Shown: positions 33,772-43,102, counted from the first letter of the stretch. The stretch is 64,000 nt of DNA from Guptibacillus hwajinpoensis (GCF_020171785.1 NZ_JAIVAE010000004.1:62001-126000); one strand, 5' to 3'. The notes: generated from the sequence alone by a model not told the origin. Numbers and translations are program-made.

Positions 33772-34212
33772 CTAACGCGGAGTATATTGCGTTGTTTGTT
33801 GAAGAGGGTAATTATACTCGAGCTCTTCATCAAATGTAATATAGTCTAAATAAACCATGAGTAAAATATAACGTTTGCCTGTTTGGGGATCAGAAAGAAT
33901 GATATGATCTCTTCCCGCTGCTTCGACTACCCCTTTAAACACTTTCGAATTCCATTTCTCACTGTTTTCGAACGTCATGTAAACGGTGGCGATTTTCCCT
34001 AAATTCAAGCGCAGGATGTTTTCGATGTAAGATTGCTCTACGGCAAGTTGTGCAGGAAAGCCTACCCCCATGGATGCTCCTTGAACTTGCTGACCTTGAC
34101 CTGGTAAGCCTGAAGGATACTGTGCCATTTGCCCGCCTTGCGGTTGCTGCGGCATTTGACCATAGCCACCCATGTTTTGTGACTGTGGGGTTTTCCAGTA
34201 TTGATTATTCAT
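33772..34212 (-). CDS. gerQ: Spore coat protein GerQ
   Basis: GerQ is a spore inner-coat protein that binds the cortex hydrolase CwlJ and is cross-linked by transglutaminase. The 146-residue product has a Gly/Gln/Pro-rich N-terminal half and the conserved C-terminal block QSYIENILRLNLGKIATVYMTFENSEKWNSKVFKGVVEAAGRDHIILSDPQTGKRYILLMVYLDYITFDEE. The second of two adjacent ATGs (34212) has the better spacing from AAGGAGGG. Expression from a mother-cell sigma factor is expected from the family; I could not identify the promoter. It marks the organism as a spore former. Confidence 0.95.
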   Translation of the reverse strand: MNNQYWKTPQSQNMGGYGQMPQQPQGGQMAQYPSGLPGQGQQVQGASMGVGFPAQLAVEQSYIENILRLNLGKIATVYMTFENSEKWNSKVFKGVVEAAGRDHIILSDPQTGKRYILLMVYLDYITFDEELEYNYPLQQTTQYTPR

Positions 34213-34215
34213 CAT

Positions 34216-34481
34216 AACCCTCCTTAAAGCGTTCTCTTACAAACTGTTGTAAACTTCCGCACATTTGCTTACGGTCGGCTTGGTAAAGCCGTGTGACTTA
34301 AAGCGTCCCTCATTCCACTGGTTAAACCGCTAGGCGCACCAGAGTTAGAGAACCAGAGCGAATAGCTAGCAAATAGATGTTTCTGGCACGCAAATAAGAA
34401 AGGATAATGCCATGGCTCTACGTAACTCATTGTATGTACGAAATGAAAGAATATGCCTATGAGGAAAAACGCTCGGAGAAA
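34216..34481. other. Gap between gerQ and the hemQ terminator, no gene seen
   Basis: About 266 bases that hold the gerQ ribosome site and presumably its promoter, but no reading frame that looks like a protein. The minus-strand frame that crosses it runs into hemQ out of phase and is not a gene. Confidence 0.6.
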
Positions 34482-34525
34482 CAAAAAAGCTCTCCTGAAC
34501 ACAAAAAAATGTGTTAGAAGAGCTT
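34482..34525 (-). terminator. Terminator of hemQ
   Basis: On the minus strand AAGCTCT...AGAGCTT (34519-34525 with 34487-34493) encloses an inner AACAC/GTGTT pair and is followed by a T-run (complement of the A-run ending at 34488). Confidence 0.8.
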
Positions 34526-34530
34526 GAATC

Positions 34531-35277
34531 TTATACGTATAAGAATTGTGGAAGGCGTTCTTTTGGAAGGTGAGTTCCAACGTAGAAGCTACCAAATTCG
34601 CCATAACGAGCACTAACTTCATCGAAGCGCATTTCATAGACAAGCTTTTTAAACTGAAGCACGTCGTCTGCGAAAAGCGTAACGCCCCATTCCCAGTCAT
34701 CAAAGCCAACAGAGCCTGTGATAATCTGCTTTACTTTACCAGCATAGCTACGTCCGATCAGTCCGTGACTACGCATCATTTCACGACGCTCGTCCATTGA
34801 AAGCATATACCAGTTGTCGTTGCCTTCGCGCTTTTTGTTCATTGGATAGAAGCACACGTAAGGAGCTTCTGCTAATTCTGGCTTCAAACGAGCCTGAATG
34901 CGCGGATCATTATCAGGATCGCTATCTTTCCCAGCCATATAGTTACTAAGCTCAACGACAGATACGTAAGAGTATTCTTTCACCGTATATTCAGCTAATG
35001 TCGTTTTGTTAAAAGCATTTTCAATTTCATTTAACTCTTCCATAGTTGGGCGGAGGAGCATTAACATAAAGTCCGCTTTCTGACCAATAATGGAATAAAG
35101 CGTATGACTTCCTTGTTTATGGCCTGCTGTGACTTCCCATTTTTCAAGGAACGTTAGAAATTCATTCATCGCAAGATCACGTTCTTCGCTTGAAAGCTGT
35201 TTCCATGCCGTCCAGTTCATAGTACGGAAGTCATGAAGGCAATACCAGCCATCGAGAGTAACTGCTGCTTGATTCAT
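34531..35277 (-). CDS. hemQ: Coproheme decarboxylase HemQ
   Basis: HemQ converts coproheme III to heme b with peroxide in the Gram-positive heme route. The 248-residue product is a chlorite-dismutase-family protein: the [14 protein letters not shown] block contains the expected catalytic Tyr, and [38 protein letters not shown] has the proximal His and heme-contact residues. AAGGAGTGA precedes the ATG. It lies between gerQ and pta as in B. subtilis (ywfI), divergent from pta. Confidence 0.95.
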   Translation of the reverse strand: MNQAAVTLDGWYCLHDFRTMNWTAWKQLSSEERDLAMNEFLTFLEKWEVTAGHKQGSHTLYSIIGQKADFMLMLLRPTMEELNEIENAFNKTTLAEYTVKEYSYVSVVELSNYMAGKDSDPDNDPRIQARLKPELAEAPYVCFYPMNKKREGNDNWYMLSMDERREMMRSHGLIGRSYAGKVKQIITGSVGFDDWEWGVTLFADDVLQFKKLVYEMRFDEVSARYGEFGSFYVGTHLPKERLPQFLYV

Positions 35278-35709
35278 ATCTGATTCACTCCTTATCTTTT
35301 ATCACACCAATAAGGCAGATTACGTTTATACAGCAACTGCCCCTACTGGTCCGATTGGTTCAACTAACCATCAGCGCAACTTAAATAATGCCCGCTCTGA
35401 TGGAAGTTTTCCTATATCCATTACCTACTATACCAATACTTCTCCCTCTTTAAAAGCGATTGAGAGTGACAATGGGATGAAAAAAGATGCTCAGAAATCG
35501 GATAGAAAATTAGCAACAATGTTTAAATACGGTCGCGTTAGCTTATAGTTAGAAGAGAATCAAGAATGAAAGCTACTGAAAGCACCTTTTGATTCGTCTG
35601 AAAAATAGAACTTTTATATGAAAGAGCTTACAATCAGGGATTTATTTTCGTTTTGTGGGAAAAAGAGTTATCGTAGGAGTTGGATATTAAAAACAATGAG
35701 GTGAAAATA
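35278..35709. other. Long gap between hemQ and pta
   Basis: This 432-base gap must hold the divergent promoters of hemQ and pta. On the plus strand a frame stays open for about 90 codons (35279-35548, ending TAG) but has no usable start codon and matches nothing I recognise; its in-frame ATG at 35477 would give only 23 residues. No terminator or clear promoter could be assigned with confidence. Confidence 0.5.
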
Positions 35710-36684
35710 ATGAGTGATCTTTTTACAAGCATGAAAGACCAGGTAAAAGCAGGCTATCCGACAATCGTTTTTCCAGAAGGAACTGATGAGCGTGTATTAG
35801 TAGCAGCTAACCGTCTTGCAGAGGATGGCATCCTAAAGCCAATCGTTATTGGTGGAGAAAATGCTATTCAAGATAAAGCAACAAGCCTAAATCTTACATT
35901 GCACAGTGATCTAACTGTGATGGATCCAGCAACTTATTCTGAAATGGATGCTCTTGTTGAATCATTTGTTGAGCGTCGTAAAGGCAAAGCAACAGCGGAA
36001 CAGGCGCAGGAAATTCTTCTTAATGTGAACTACTTTGGGACAATGCTCGTTCACACAGGTAAAGCAGACGGCCTTGTAAGTGGCGCTGCTCACTCGACTG
36101 GTGATACGGTTCGTCCGGCACTTCAAATTATCAAGACGAAAGAAGGCGTTAAGAAAACATCTGGCGCATTCGTTATGGTAAAAGGTGATGAGAAGTACGT
36201 TTTTGCTGACTGTGCAATTAACATCTCTCCTGATAGCAATGATTTGGCTGAGATCGGTGTAAGCAGTGCGGAAACAGCGAAAATGTTTGGCATTGAGCCA
36301 AAAGTAGCGATGTTAAGCTTCTCGACAAAAGGATCTGCAAAATCTCCTGAAACAGAGAAGGTTGAAGAAGCAACGCGTCTTGCGAAAGAAATGGCGCCTG
36401 ATCTTATCATTGATGGTGAATTCCAATTTGATGCTGCCTTCGTTCCAGAAGTTGCTCAAAAGAAAGCACCTGAATCGCCACTTAAAGGCGAAGCGAATGT
36501 TTTTGTATTCCCTAGTCTTGAAGCAGGAAACATTGGCTACAAAATGGTTCAGCGCCTTGGTGGCTATGAAGCCGTTGGTCCAGTCCTTCAAGGATTAAAC
36601 AAACCAGTTAACGATCTTTCCCGCGGATGTAGTGAGGAAGACGTGTACAAGCTGGCATTGATTACTGCAATGCAGAGCCTATAA
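35710..36684 (+). CDS. pta: Phosphate acetyltransferase Pta
   Basis: Pta interconverts acetyl-CoA and acetyl phosphate in overflow metabolism. The 324-residue product shows IVFPEGTDERVLVAANRL, ADGLVSGAAHSTGDTVRPALQIIKT and VFVFPSLEAGNIGYKMVQRLGGYEAVGPVLQGLNKPVNDLSRGC. ATG 35710 (GAGGTGA upstream) gives the B. subtilis length; an upstream TTG at 35680 is not supported. In B. subtilis pta is activated by CcpA; a cre site was not clear here. Confidence 0.96.
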   Translation: MSDLFTSMKDQVKAGYPTIVFPEGTDERVLVAANRLAEDGILKPIVIGGENAIQDKATSLNLTLHSDLTVMDPATYSEMDALVESFVERRKGKATAEQAQEILLNVNYFGTMLVHTGKADGLVSGAAHSTGDTVRPALQIIKTKEGVKKTSGAFVMVKGDEKYVFADCAINISPDSNDLAEIGVSSAETAKMFGIEPKVAMLSFSTKGSAKSPETEKVEEATRLAKEMAPDLIIDGEFQFDAAFVPEVAQKKAPESPLKGEANVFVFPSLEAGNIGYKMVQRLGGYEAVGPVLQGLNKPVNDLSRGCSEEDVYKLALITAMQSL

Positions 36685-36690
36685 GATATG

Positions 36691-36723
36691 AAACTCCCCT
36701 GAAGGCATGCCTTCAGGGGAGTT
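36691..36723. terminator. Bidirectional terminator between pta and lipL
   Basis: AAACTCCCCTGAAGG pairs with CCTTCAGGGGAGTTT around CATG and is followed by T; the complementary strand also ends in T. It serves convergent pta and lipL. Confidence 0.92.
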
Positions 36724-36726
36724 TTT

Positions 36727-37563
36727 TTAACCGAGCGCTTTTTCATTACGCGTAAAGACGCGCTGGTAATTGTAGTCATAAAGAGAAAGCTCAGGAATTG
36801 AAAGATGTGCCGTTGTCATTGAGCCGGCATACGTCTTTAGCGTTTTCAGCGTTTTCATCATCAGATCTGAAACGGTTAATTCTTCTCCGATTAATTCACT
36901 TAACGAAGCCATTGTTTCTGGAACAATTTCAGGATAGGTGAATTTCGTTGCTTCTCCGTTCACACCTCGTTTATAAAACTCCTGAATCACAGACGCTCGC
37001 TCTGCTCCACTTCCATCTACGCATAAGTAGACTTGTACGGCAACTCCTCCGCGAAGTCTGCGCTGAGAAATGCCGGCGAATTTCTTTCCATTAATGCTTA
37101 AATCATAGCGACCAGGACAGTAACTACCAACAATTTCACGGTCTTCGATCGTGACACAATACGGTGATAGTATTTCCTGTACAAAATCGACCATCGCTTC
37201 GTACCCTGTATCGATATCAATTTGCTGTTGCTTCTCAGCTAAGACGAGTGAGAGATTTAAGACGCCCGCATCAAGGACAACGGCAAGGCCACCGGAGTTT
37301 CTTACGATGACTCGATACCCTAGAGATTTTAAATAGTGAACAGCCTCTTCAAAATAAGGAAGGCGCGTATCTTGTATGCCAAGGACAATCGTATTGTGAT
37401 GAACCCATGAGCGCAAAATTGGTGGCGATTCGCCGCTTCCAGCGGAATTGCAAAGCGTATCATCCATTGCGAACGATTGGAGGGCATCAAACGACGGGCC
37501 AAGGGTTGATTGATCAATAATCCGCCATTTTGGCTGATAAAGAATTGAATCGTTGTTTCCCAT
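36727..37563 (-). CDS. lipL: Octanoyl-[GcvH]:protein N-octanoyltransferase LipL
   Basis: LipL moves the octanoyl group from GcvH to the E2 subunits of 2-oxo acid dehydrogenases, a key step in Bacillus lipoate synthesis. The 278-residue BPL/LPL-fold protein has [20 protein letters not shown], the catalytic Cys near residue 149 ([11 protein letters not shown]) and the Lys of [11 protein letters not shown]. It lies beside pta as ywfL does in B. subtilis. ATG 37563 follows GGGGTAAG. Confidence 0.93.
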   Translation of the reverse strand: MGNNDSILYQPKWRIIDQSTLGPSFDALQSFAMDDTLCNSAGSGESPPILRSWVHHNTIVLGIQDTRLPYFEEAVHYLKSLGYRVIVRNSGGLAVVLDAGVLNLSLVLAEKQQQIDIDTGYEAMVDFVQEILSPYCVTIEDREIVGSYCPGRYDLSINGKKFAGISQRRLRGGVAVQVYLCVDGSGAERASVIQEFYKRGVNGEATKFTYPEIVPETMASLSELIGEELTVSDLMMKTLKTLKTYAGSMTTAHLSIPELSLYDYNYQRVFTRNEKALG

Positions 37564-37974
37564 TTTCTTACCCCTTTTTCACGTACTAATCGTTCCTATT
37601 ATAGCAGACGAAAGGAGTTTTAAGACATCATCCAACAGTATTTCCCGGGTGATGACAAAATCGCTGATCCTTTTTACCCAATTTAACCCCTTATTTCCCT
37701 ATAAAACTTCGATTTCTAAAGAAAAATGGGCGCTTGCGAAAAAAAGGAAATTGCGAGAATTGTCTAAAATGATATAATGATAATTACGGTAGTTTCAAGT
37801 TAGCGAGCGAGCGGGTATAGATAGAAAAGAAATGGTAATCTATGTAAGAGCTTTCATGTATGACGATGATCATAAGAAAAATCTACATAAAACAGAAATG
37901 AACCAGCATTGTGCGGTCCGTATTATGCACACGATGATGGTATCGAAGTCGATGAGACGAAAGGGGACATGTTT
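37564..37974. other. Long gap with promoter and 5' leader of the symporter gene
   Basis: The 411-base gap contains a promoter (37751-37778) and a leader of about 190 bases. A frame from ATG 37832 to TGA 37978 encodes 48 residues I do not recognise; its stop overlaps the symporter start as ATGA. The upstream ribosome site is weak (GAAAAGAA), so a true leader peptide is uncertain. Confidence 0.5.
37751..37778 (+). promoter_or_regulatory. Candidate SigA promoter of the symporter gene
   Basis: TTGCGA (37751-37756), a 16-base spacer and a perfect TATAAT (37773-37778). It lies about 197 bases before the coding start, leaving a long leader. Confidence 0.65.
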
Positions 37975-39207
37975 ATGAAGCTAACAGTTAAAATTATTGC
38001 AGGTCTTGTTCTAGGTATTCTTGTTGGTGTGATCTTTAATCTATTTGCACCAGATGCCTTTGGACCTGTCGATCAATATTTATTTGGTCCTGTTGGGCAA
38101 ATCTTTCTGAACTTAATTAAGATGCTCGTTGTACCAATCGTATTCTTCTCCATCGTTGTAGGAACAGCCGGAATAAGCGATCCGAAGAAGCTTGGCCGAA
38201 TGGGCGGGAAAACAGTTGCGTTTTTCCTCGTTACAACAACGATTGCCATCTCGATTGCAATGGCACTTGCTTACTTAATTAAACCAGGTGTGGAAGGATC
38301 GTTCTCAGGAAACTCAGACTTTAAAGCTGAAGAAGCACCTCCTGTGTTGGATACAATTATTAATATTATTCCAACTAATCCGATTCAAGCGATGGTTGAA
38401 GGAAACATGCTTCAAATTATCGCATTTGCTATTTTCGTAGGTTTTGCCCTTGCGATTCTTGGAGAACGCACGAAAGCACTACGTGACCTGTTTGAACAAG
38501 GTAACGACGTTATGATGTATCTTGTTAAAATCATTATGGAAACAGCGCCATACGGTGCTTTTGCACTAATCGCTTCTGCCGTTGGTGGTCAGGGGAAAGA
38601 AGCGCTACAATCAATGGGAATGTATTTCCTCGTTGTACTAGGAGCTTTGCTTATTCATTTTCTCTTCACATATGGTAGTGCGATTTACTTCTTATGTAAA
38701 GAGAATCCAATTAAATTCTACAAAGCTTTTGCGCCAGCGATGGCAGTTGCTTTCAGTACATCTTCTAGTAGCGGTACGCTTCCAGTTTCAATGAAAACCG
38801 CTCAGGAAAACTTGAAAGTACCAAAGCAAATCAGTAGTTTTGTCCAACCGCTTGGAGCGACAATTAATATGGACGGAACGGCGATTATGCAAGGTGTTGC
38901 AACGATTTTTATTGCTCAAATTACCGGTGTAGATTTAACCTTTACACAGCTTGTTATTGTTGTAGTTACGGCGACACTCGCTAGTATCGGGACTGCAGGT
39001 GTACCAGGAGTAGGACTCATTATGCTCGCAATGGTTCTAAAGCAAGTAGGTTTACCTGTCGAACCGATCGGCTTAATTCTTGCTGTTGACCGTCTTCTTG
39101 ATATGACGCGTACAGCTGTTAACATTACAGGTGACGCAGCTTGTGCGATGTATATTGCAAAATCAGAAGAAAAACGTGAAGGCAAAAAAGTCGAAACTGT
39201 TCTATAA
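37975..39207 (+). CDS. Dicarboxylate/amino acid:cation symporter (GltP/GltT type)
   Basis: A 410-residue member of the DAACS (SLC1-like) family. Eight membrane helices plus re-entrant loops, with the serine-rich AVAFSTSSSSGTLPVSM, the NMDGTAIMQGVATIFIAQ motif and DRLLDMTRTAVNITGD substrate site. It takes up glutamate/aspartate or C4-dicarboxylates with H+ or Na+. ATG 37975 has AAGGGGA at good spacing; ATG 37969 is too close. No counterpart at this place in B. subtilis, so it is a local insertion or loss. Confidence 0.9.
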   Translation: MKLTVKIIAGLVLGILVGVIFNLFAPDAFGPVDQYLFGPVGQIFLNLIKMLVVPIVFFSIVVGTAGISDPKKLGRMGGKTVAFFLVTTTIAISIAMALAYLIKPGVEGSFSGNSDFKAEEAPPVLDTIINIIPTNPIQAMVEGNMLQIIAFAIFVGFALAILGERTKALRDLFEQGNDVMMYLVKIIMETAPYGAFALIASAVGGQGKEALQSMGMYFLVVLGALLIHFLFTYGSAIYFLCKENPIKFYKAFAPAMAVAFSTSSSSGTLPVSMKTAQENLKVPKQISSFVQPLGATINMDGTAIMQGVATIFIAQITGVDLTFTQLVIVVVTATLASIGTAGVPGVGLIMLAMVLKQVGLPVEPIGLILAVDRLLDMTRTAVNITGDAACAMYIAKSEEKREGKKVETVL

Positions 39208-39216
39208 CATGAATTA

Positions 39217-39236
39217 AGAGGGGCACGTGCCCCTCT
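39217..39236. terminator. Perfect 20-base palindrome after the symporter gene
   Basis: AGAGGGGCAC pairs with GTGCCCCTCT without a loop. The lack of a T-run makes it a weak intrinsic terminator, but it lies 9 bases after the stop. Confidence 0.55.
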
Positions 39237-39306
39237 CTAGATGCAGAATGATTTGACGATCAGCTTTATTCATTTCCATTCTTTTTATCTACCCAAACAA
39301 CATGAG

Positions 39307-39338
39307 CCTTCTCCCATCACGACCCGGGAGAAGGTTTT
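39307..39338 (+). terminator. Second terminator upstream of ywfO
   Basis: CCTTCTCCC pairs with GGGAGAAGG and is followed by TTTTC. It lies between the symporter and ywfO and argues against any ywfO start upstream of it. Confidence 0.78.
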
Positions 39339-39399
39339 CATTTGTTATGGGGTGGTATATAATGAAGGGATGAATTTGACGGAAGGAGCCTGCCGCGGA

Positions 39400-40683
39400 A
39401 TGCTCGAACGATTAAACGAAGAAAAAGTATTTAAAGACCCTGTCCATCGCTATATCCATGTTCGATACCGTTTAATCTGGGATCTGATTGGCACGAAAGA
39501 ATTCCAGCGTTTGCGGAGAGTTCGCCAGCTTGGAACAACGTATCTCACTTTTCACGGGGCAGAACATAGTCGCTTCAGTCACTCACTCGGTGTTTATGAG
39601 ATTGTGAGGCGGATTAACGAGATTTTCTCTCAGTATGAGGGATGGGATGAAAAGAATAGGCTGTTAAGCATGTGCGCAGCCCTATTGCATGACGTTGGGC
39701 ACGGGCCGTTTTCACACTCCTTTGAAAAAGTATTTAACCTTGATCATGAAGATTTCACGCGGATGGTCATCCTAGGTGACACTGAGATCAATAAGGTACT
39801 ACGAAGGGTGAGCGATGATTTCCCGCTTCAAGTTGCGGATGTCATTGCCAAAACGCATGATAATAAACTTGTGGTTAGCTTAATTTCAAGCCAAATCGAT
39901 GCAGATCGGATGGACTATCTCCTTCGCGATGCTTATTTTACTGGGGTCAGCTATGGTCAATTCGATATTGAGCGTATTCTACGCGTCATGCGTCCGGGTG
40001 ACGATCAAATCGTCATCAAGCAAAGTGGTATGCACGCAGTAGAAGACTATATTATGAGTCGCTATCAAATGTACTGGCAAATTTATTTTCATCCTGTGAC
40101 GCGAAGTGCAGAGGTGATTTTAAGTAAAATTCTTCATCGCGCAAAGGTGTTATTTGAGCAGGGCTATCATTTTCAACATGATCCGATTCACTTCTATTCT
40201 CTTTTTAAAGAAAATATTAGTCTTGAAGATTTTTTGAAGTTGGATGATTCTGTAGTAATGTTTTATTTCCAGATCTGGCAGGAGGAGCAGGATCATATCT
40301 TGAGCGATCTATGCGAACGGTTTATGAATCGTAGGCTATTTAAATACATCGAATTTAACCCGATGCAACAAATGAATGCGTGGCGAGAGCTACATGATTC
40401 CTTTCACGAAGCGGGGATTGATCCTGATTATTATTTAGTGGTTGATTCATCTTCCGATTTGCCGTATGATTTCTATCGGCCCGGTGAAGAAGAAGAACGG
40501 TTACCGATACATCTATTAAAACCTGGTGGCGATTTACGTGAGCTTTCGCGTGAATCTGATGTGGTGGAAGCCATCTCAGGTAAAAAGAGAACTGATCATA
40601 AACTGTATTTTCCTGCAGACTTTATTCTTGAAGGAAATACAGATGCTACTCGTCGTATTAAGTCATTGCTTCAAATCGATTAG
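39400..40683 (+). CDS. ywfO: HD-domain phosphohydrolase YwfO
   Basis: A 427-residue dNTPase/HD superfamily protein: VHRYIHVRYRLIWDLIGTKEFQRLRRVRQLGTTYLTFHGAEHSRFSHSLGVYEIVRRI, then the metal-binding LLHDVGHGPFSHSFE (HD motif) and SSQIDADRMDYLLRDAYFTGVSYG. Relatives hydrolyse nucleoside triphosphates; the B. subtilis protein is largely uncharacterised. The start at ATG 39400 (GGAAGGAG upstream) fits homology; a longer frame beginning at 39241 reads through the 39307 terminator. Confidence 0.9.
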   Translation: MLERLNEEKVFKDPVHRYIHVRYRLIWDLIGTKEFQRLRRVRQLGTTYLTFHGAEHSRFSHSLGVYEIVRRINEIFSQYEGWDEKNRLLSMCAALLHDVGHGPFSHSFEKVFNLDHEDFTRMVILGDTEINKVLRRVSDDFPLQVADVIAKTHDNKLVVSLISSQIDADRMDYLLRDAYFTGVSYGQFDIERILRVMRPGDDQIVIKQSGMHAVEDYIMSRYQMYWQIYFHPVTRSAEVILSKILHRAKVLFEQGYHFQHDPIHFYSLFKENISLEDFLKLDDSVVMFYFQIWQEEQDHILSDLCERFMNRRLFKYIEFNPMQQMNAWRELHDSFHEAGIDPDYYLVVDSSSDLPYDFYRPGEEEERLPIHLLKPGGDLRELSRESDVVEAISGKKRTDHKLYFPADFILEGNTDATRRIKSLLQID

Positions 40684-40720
40684 CTGTTCAAAAAGAAAGG
40701 CAGTCCTGGCATGAAGTTCG

Positions 40721-40789
40721 CTTCCGCTACAGGTGATGCTGGTGTGTGTTCAAAAGAAGTGGCGTGGATCGCCTGCAAAGCTTTTGAAC
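40721..40789. repeat. Degraded intergenic repeat between ywfO and ywgA
   Basis: CTTCCGCTACA (40721-40731) is the exact reverse complement of TGTAGCGGAAG in the element at 55083-55093. GTTCAAAAG (40748-40756) and CTTTTGAAC (40781-40789) form a 9-base inverted repeat with a 24-base loop. This looks like a decayed copy of a dispersed palindromic repeat rather than a gene. Confidence 0.5.
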
Positions 40790-40853
40790 CTCATCTGATA
40801 GAGTAAGATTGCTTTTTGGACAACCTGTAAAAAGTACATGGGAGGGGTGCAGG

Positions 40854-41348
40854 TTGCTAGAAGATCACGCGAAAGTGATAGCTGTGTTGAAAGAAGCCGG
40901 AGAAGTCATTGGACGTAAGAAACTACAAAAGATCATCTACATTTGCAAAAAGTTGCAGTTTCCATTTAACGAGAAATATCAGTTTCATTTCTATGGTCCT
41001 TACTCAGAAGAGTTAACACTTAGAGTCGAGGAACTTTGTAACCTTGGTCTTGTCACCGAAGTGAAAGAAAGTAAAGGAAACTATTACCAATATAAATATG
41101 CAGTAACGGAAGAAGGCAATGAATTTCTAGGTCATTATGATTTTGAATTGCCTGATCTTCGTCAGTGTATCAGTGAAATTAATAGCCAGAGCTCCCGTTT
41201 TCTTGAACTCGTTTCAACGATTCTTTTTTTCGATCGCCTGACAAAAGAAGAAGTTGTTGAGAAAGTTCATACGATTAAACGGAAGCAAAATTATTCTGAA
41301 GATGAAATTGAGCAAGCCTATGCTTTTATGGAAAAGCTTGGCTGTTAG
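40854..41348 (+). CDS. ywgA: YwgA family protein
   Basis: A 164-residue soluble protein with LLEDHAKVIAVLKEAGEVIGRKKLQKIIYICKKLQFPFNEKYQFHFYGPYSEELTLRVEELCNLGLV, a winged-helix-like fold seen in YwgA and in antitoxin-like regulators. Start is TTG 40854 with GGAGGGG 6 bases upstream; the longer frame beginning at 40809 is not supported. It follows ywfO as in B. subtilis. Function unknown. Confidence 0.88.
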   Translation: MLEDHAKVIAVLKEAGEVIGRKKLQKIIYICKKLQFPFNEKYQFHFYGPYSEELTLRVEELCNLGLVTEVKESKGNYYQYKYAVTEEGNEFLGHYDFELPDLRQCISEINSQSSRFLELVSTILFFDRLTKEEVVEKVHTIKRKQNYSEDEIEQAYAFMEKLGC

Positions 41349-41375
41349 TGCCTTTTTGGCACAATAGATGAATAG

Positions 41376-41414
41376 ACAACAAAAGGTGCCCTTTCGGGGC
41401 ACCTTTTGTTGTTG
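41376..41414. terminator. Bidirectional terminator after ywgA
   Basis: ACAACAAAAGGTGCCC pairs with GGGCACCTTTTGTTGT around a TTTC-type loop. It serves ywgA (+) and the membrane protein gene (-). Confidence 0.9.
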
Positions 41415-41417
41415 AAA

Positions 41418-41846
41418 TTAACCTTTCATCGTTATTTTCTTCTCTCTCGAAGTCAATTTCGTAAAATCAACTTTTCCGAGAATGAATCCAGCGAAAAGAA
41501 TGATGATCATGATTAGAAAAGAAATAAGGAGTGTACTTAAGTAAGGGAGAAGCAGTTCTGAAATCTCGGGTAATGTACCTGCCATCATAACAACGAGCGT
41601 AAAAGAACTAATAATATGGAACGTGATTCCCGCTCCGAGCGCAATCGTTGTTTTTATTTCAAGAAGGGTAGGCAGCCAGTACGTCGAAAGTAGAAGATAA
41701 GCTACCAGGATGGTGAGAATTGAAAAGAAGCCAGCTAATCCAGTATGATGATAGCCGCCTGCTGCTAGAAAGATCGTATAAATGAAAGAAGCGAGTAATC
41801 CAAGAATAATACTGATCATAATAGGGGAATAAAGGGTTTTTTTCAT
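41418..41846 (-). CDS. Four-helix membrane protein of unknown function
   Basis: A 142-residue protein with four predicted membrane helices (about 8-28, 38-58, 66-90, 98-124) and a basic C-terminal tail (KVDFTKLTSREKKITMKG). AAGGTGG precedes the ATG. It stands alone between a terminator and a divergent oxidoreductase gene. I do not recognise the family. Confidence 0.7.
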   Translation of the reverse strand: MKKTLYSPIMISIILGLLASFIYTIFLAAGGYHHTGLAGFFSILTILVAYLLLSTYWLPTLLEIKTTIALGAGITFHIISSFTLVVMMAGTLPEISELLLPYLSTLLISFLIMIIILFAGFILGKVDFTKLTSREKKITMKG

Positions 41847-42019
41847 AGTAAAGCCACCTTTTTTACAAATGTTTCGGATTCATTACATAAATACCCGTCT
41901 GAACATTAGTATAATCGTTGATTAGTATCAAAATTTGGAAAAAGAAGTCGAGTAATTTGGGGATTCTTGTCGAATTGAAAAAAGGGTTCAAAAGGCTTAT
42001 AACGCGGGAGTGAGAAAAA

Positions 42020-43051
42020 ATGAGAGAAGTGAAAGTAGGTTTAGTTGGCTTTGGATTTTCAGGGGCGACGTTTCATGCCCCTGTCATTGAAGCGGTAGAA
42101 GGATTAACAATTTCAACAGTCGTTTCTTCGAATGCAGACAAGGTCCATCGTTCATTACCAGAGGTGAAGGTTGTGTCGTCTGTGGAGGAGTTGTTAACCG
42201 ATCAGGAAATCGAGCTAGTCATTATCACAACACCAAATGAGTTTCATTTTCCAATGGCCAAACAGGCTCTTGAAGCAGGAAAGCATGTTGTTCTTGAAAA
42301 GCCATTCACTGTTAGTGTAGAAGAAGGGGAGCGTCTCATTGCGGTTGCAGAAGAAAGTCACCGTTTGTTAAGCGTGTACCATAACAGACGATACGATAGT
42401 GATTTTCTCACGATTCAACAGCTTGTAAAGGAAGAGAAGCTTGGATCGGTTATCACTTACGAAGCTCATTACGATCGCTATCGTGCGGAGGTACGTGATC
42501 GTTGGCGAGAGCAAGACAAGAAAGGATCCGGCATCCTATTTGATCTCGGTTCCCATTTAATTGACCAGGCGCTCACCCTTTTTGGAAAACCAGATAGCGT
42601 TTATGCGGATATTATGGCCCAGCGCGTAAAAGGCAAAACGGATGACTACTTTCACCTGATTCTGCATTATGGAAAAAAGAGAGTGATTCTTCATGGTGGC
42701 TCTCTCGTAAAAAAACATGGGCCACGTTATCAAATTCATGGAATAAAGGGTTCGTTCTTAAAATGGGGCATTGATCCTCAAGAGGAAGCGTTGATAGCGG
42801 GAAGAGTTCCAGGGGACGCAGGTTGGGGAGAAGAAGCGCCAGAGCAGTTCGGTGTGCTGACGAATGAAGAAGGTAATCACGTGGTGAAGAGCTTACCTGG
42901 ATCTTATCAAACGTACTACGCGGAAGTTTATCAGGCGCTGATAGAAGATAGCGCGCCAACGGTCACTGCTGAAGAAGCGCTCAATGTTATGAAAGTGATT
43001 GAGCTTGCCTTCAAGAGTAGTGAAGAGAAAAAAGTAATGCATTGGGTATAG
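42020..43051 (+). CDS. Gfo/Idh/MocA oxidoreductase, IolW-like
   Basis: A 343-residue NAD(P)-dependent dehydrogenase: Rossmann motif VGLVGFGFSGATFHAPVI (about 6-23), the EKPFTVSVEEGERL signature, and SVYHNRRYDSDFLTIQQLV, RDRWREQDKKGSGILFDLGSHLIDQAL, YQIHGIKGSFLKWGIDPQE. These segments resemble B. subtilis IolW (YvaA), an NADP-dependent scyllo-inositol dehydrogenase, and E. coli YdgJ/YhhX. Substrate is inferred. GGAGTGAG precedes the ATG. Confidence 0.85.
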   Translation: MREVKVGLVGFGFSGATFHAPVIEAVEGLTISTVVSSNADKVHRSLPEVKVVSSVEELLTDQEIELVIITTPNEFHFPMAKQALEAGKHVVLEKPFTVSVEEGERLIAVAEESHRLLSVYHNRRYDSDFLTIQQLVKEEKLGSVITYEAHYDRYRAEVRDRWREQDKKGSGILFDLGSHLIDQALTLFGKPDSVYADIMAQRVKGKTDDYFHLILHYGKKRVILHGGSLVKKHGPRYQIHGIKGSFLKWGIDPQEEALIAGRVPGDAGWGEEAPEQFGVLTNEEGNHVVKSLPGSYQTYYAEVYQALIEDSAPTVTAEEALNVMKVIELAFKSSEEKKVMHWV

Positions 43052-43102
43052 GTCGTCATTTGGAAGGGCGTTACCTGTATGAATGGATGTTTAGAAGGTA
43101 AA

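Noticed and set aside
34269-34709. Minus-strand 146-codon frame across the hemQ 3' end
   Set aside because: It lies in another frame of hemQ and its terminator, has no ribosome site and no protein-like pattern.
39241-39399. N-terminal extension of YwfO
   Set aside because: The extra 53 codons cross a clear terminator hairpin (39307-39338) and lack homology; ATG 39400 has a good ribosome site.
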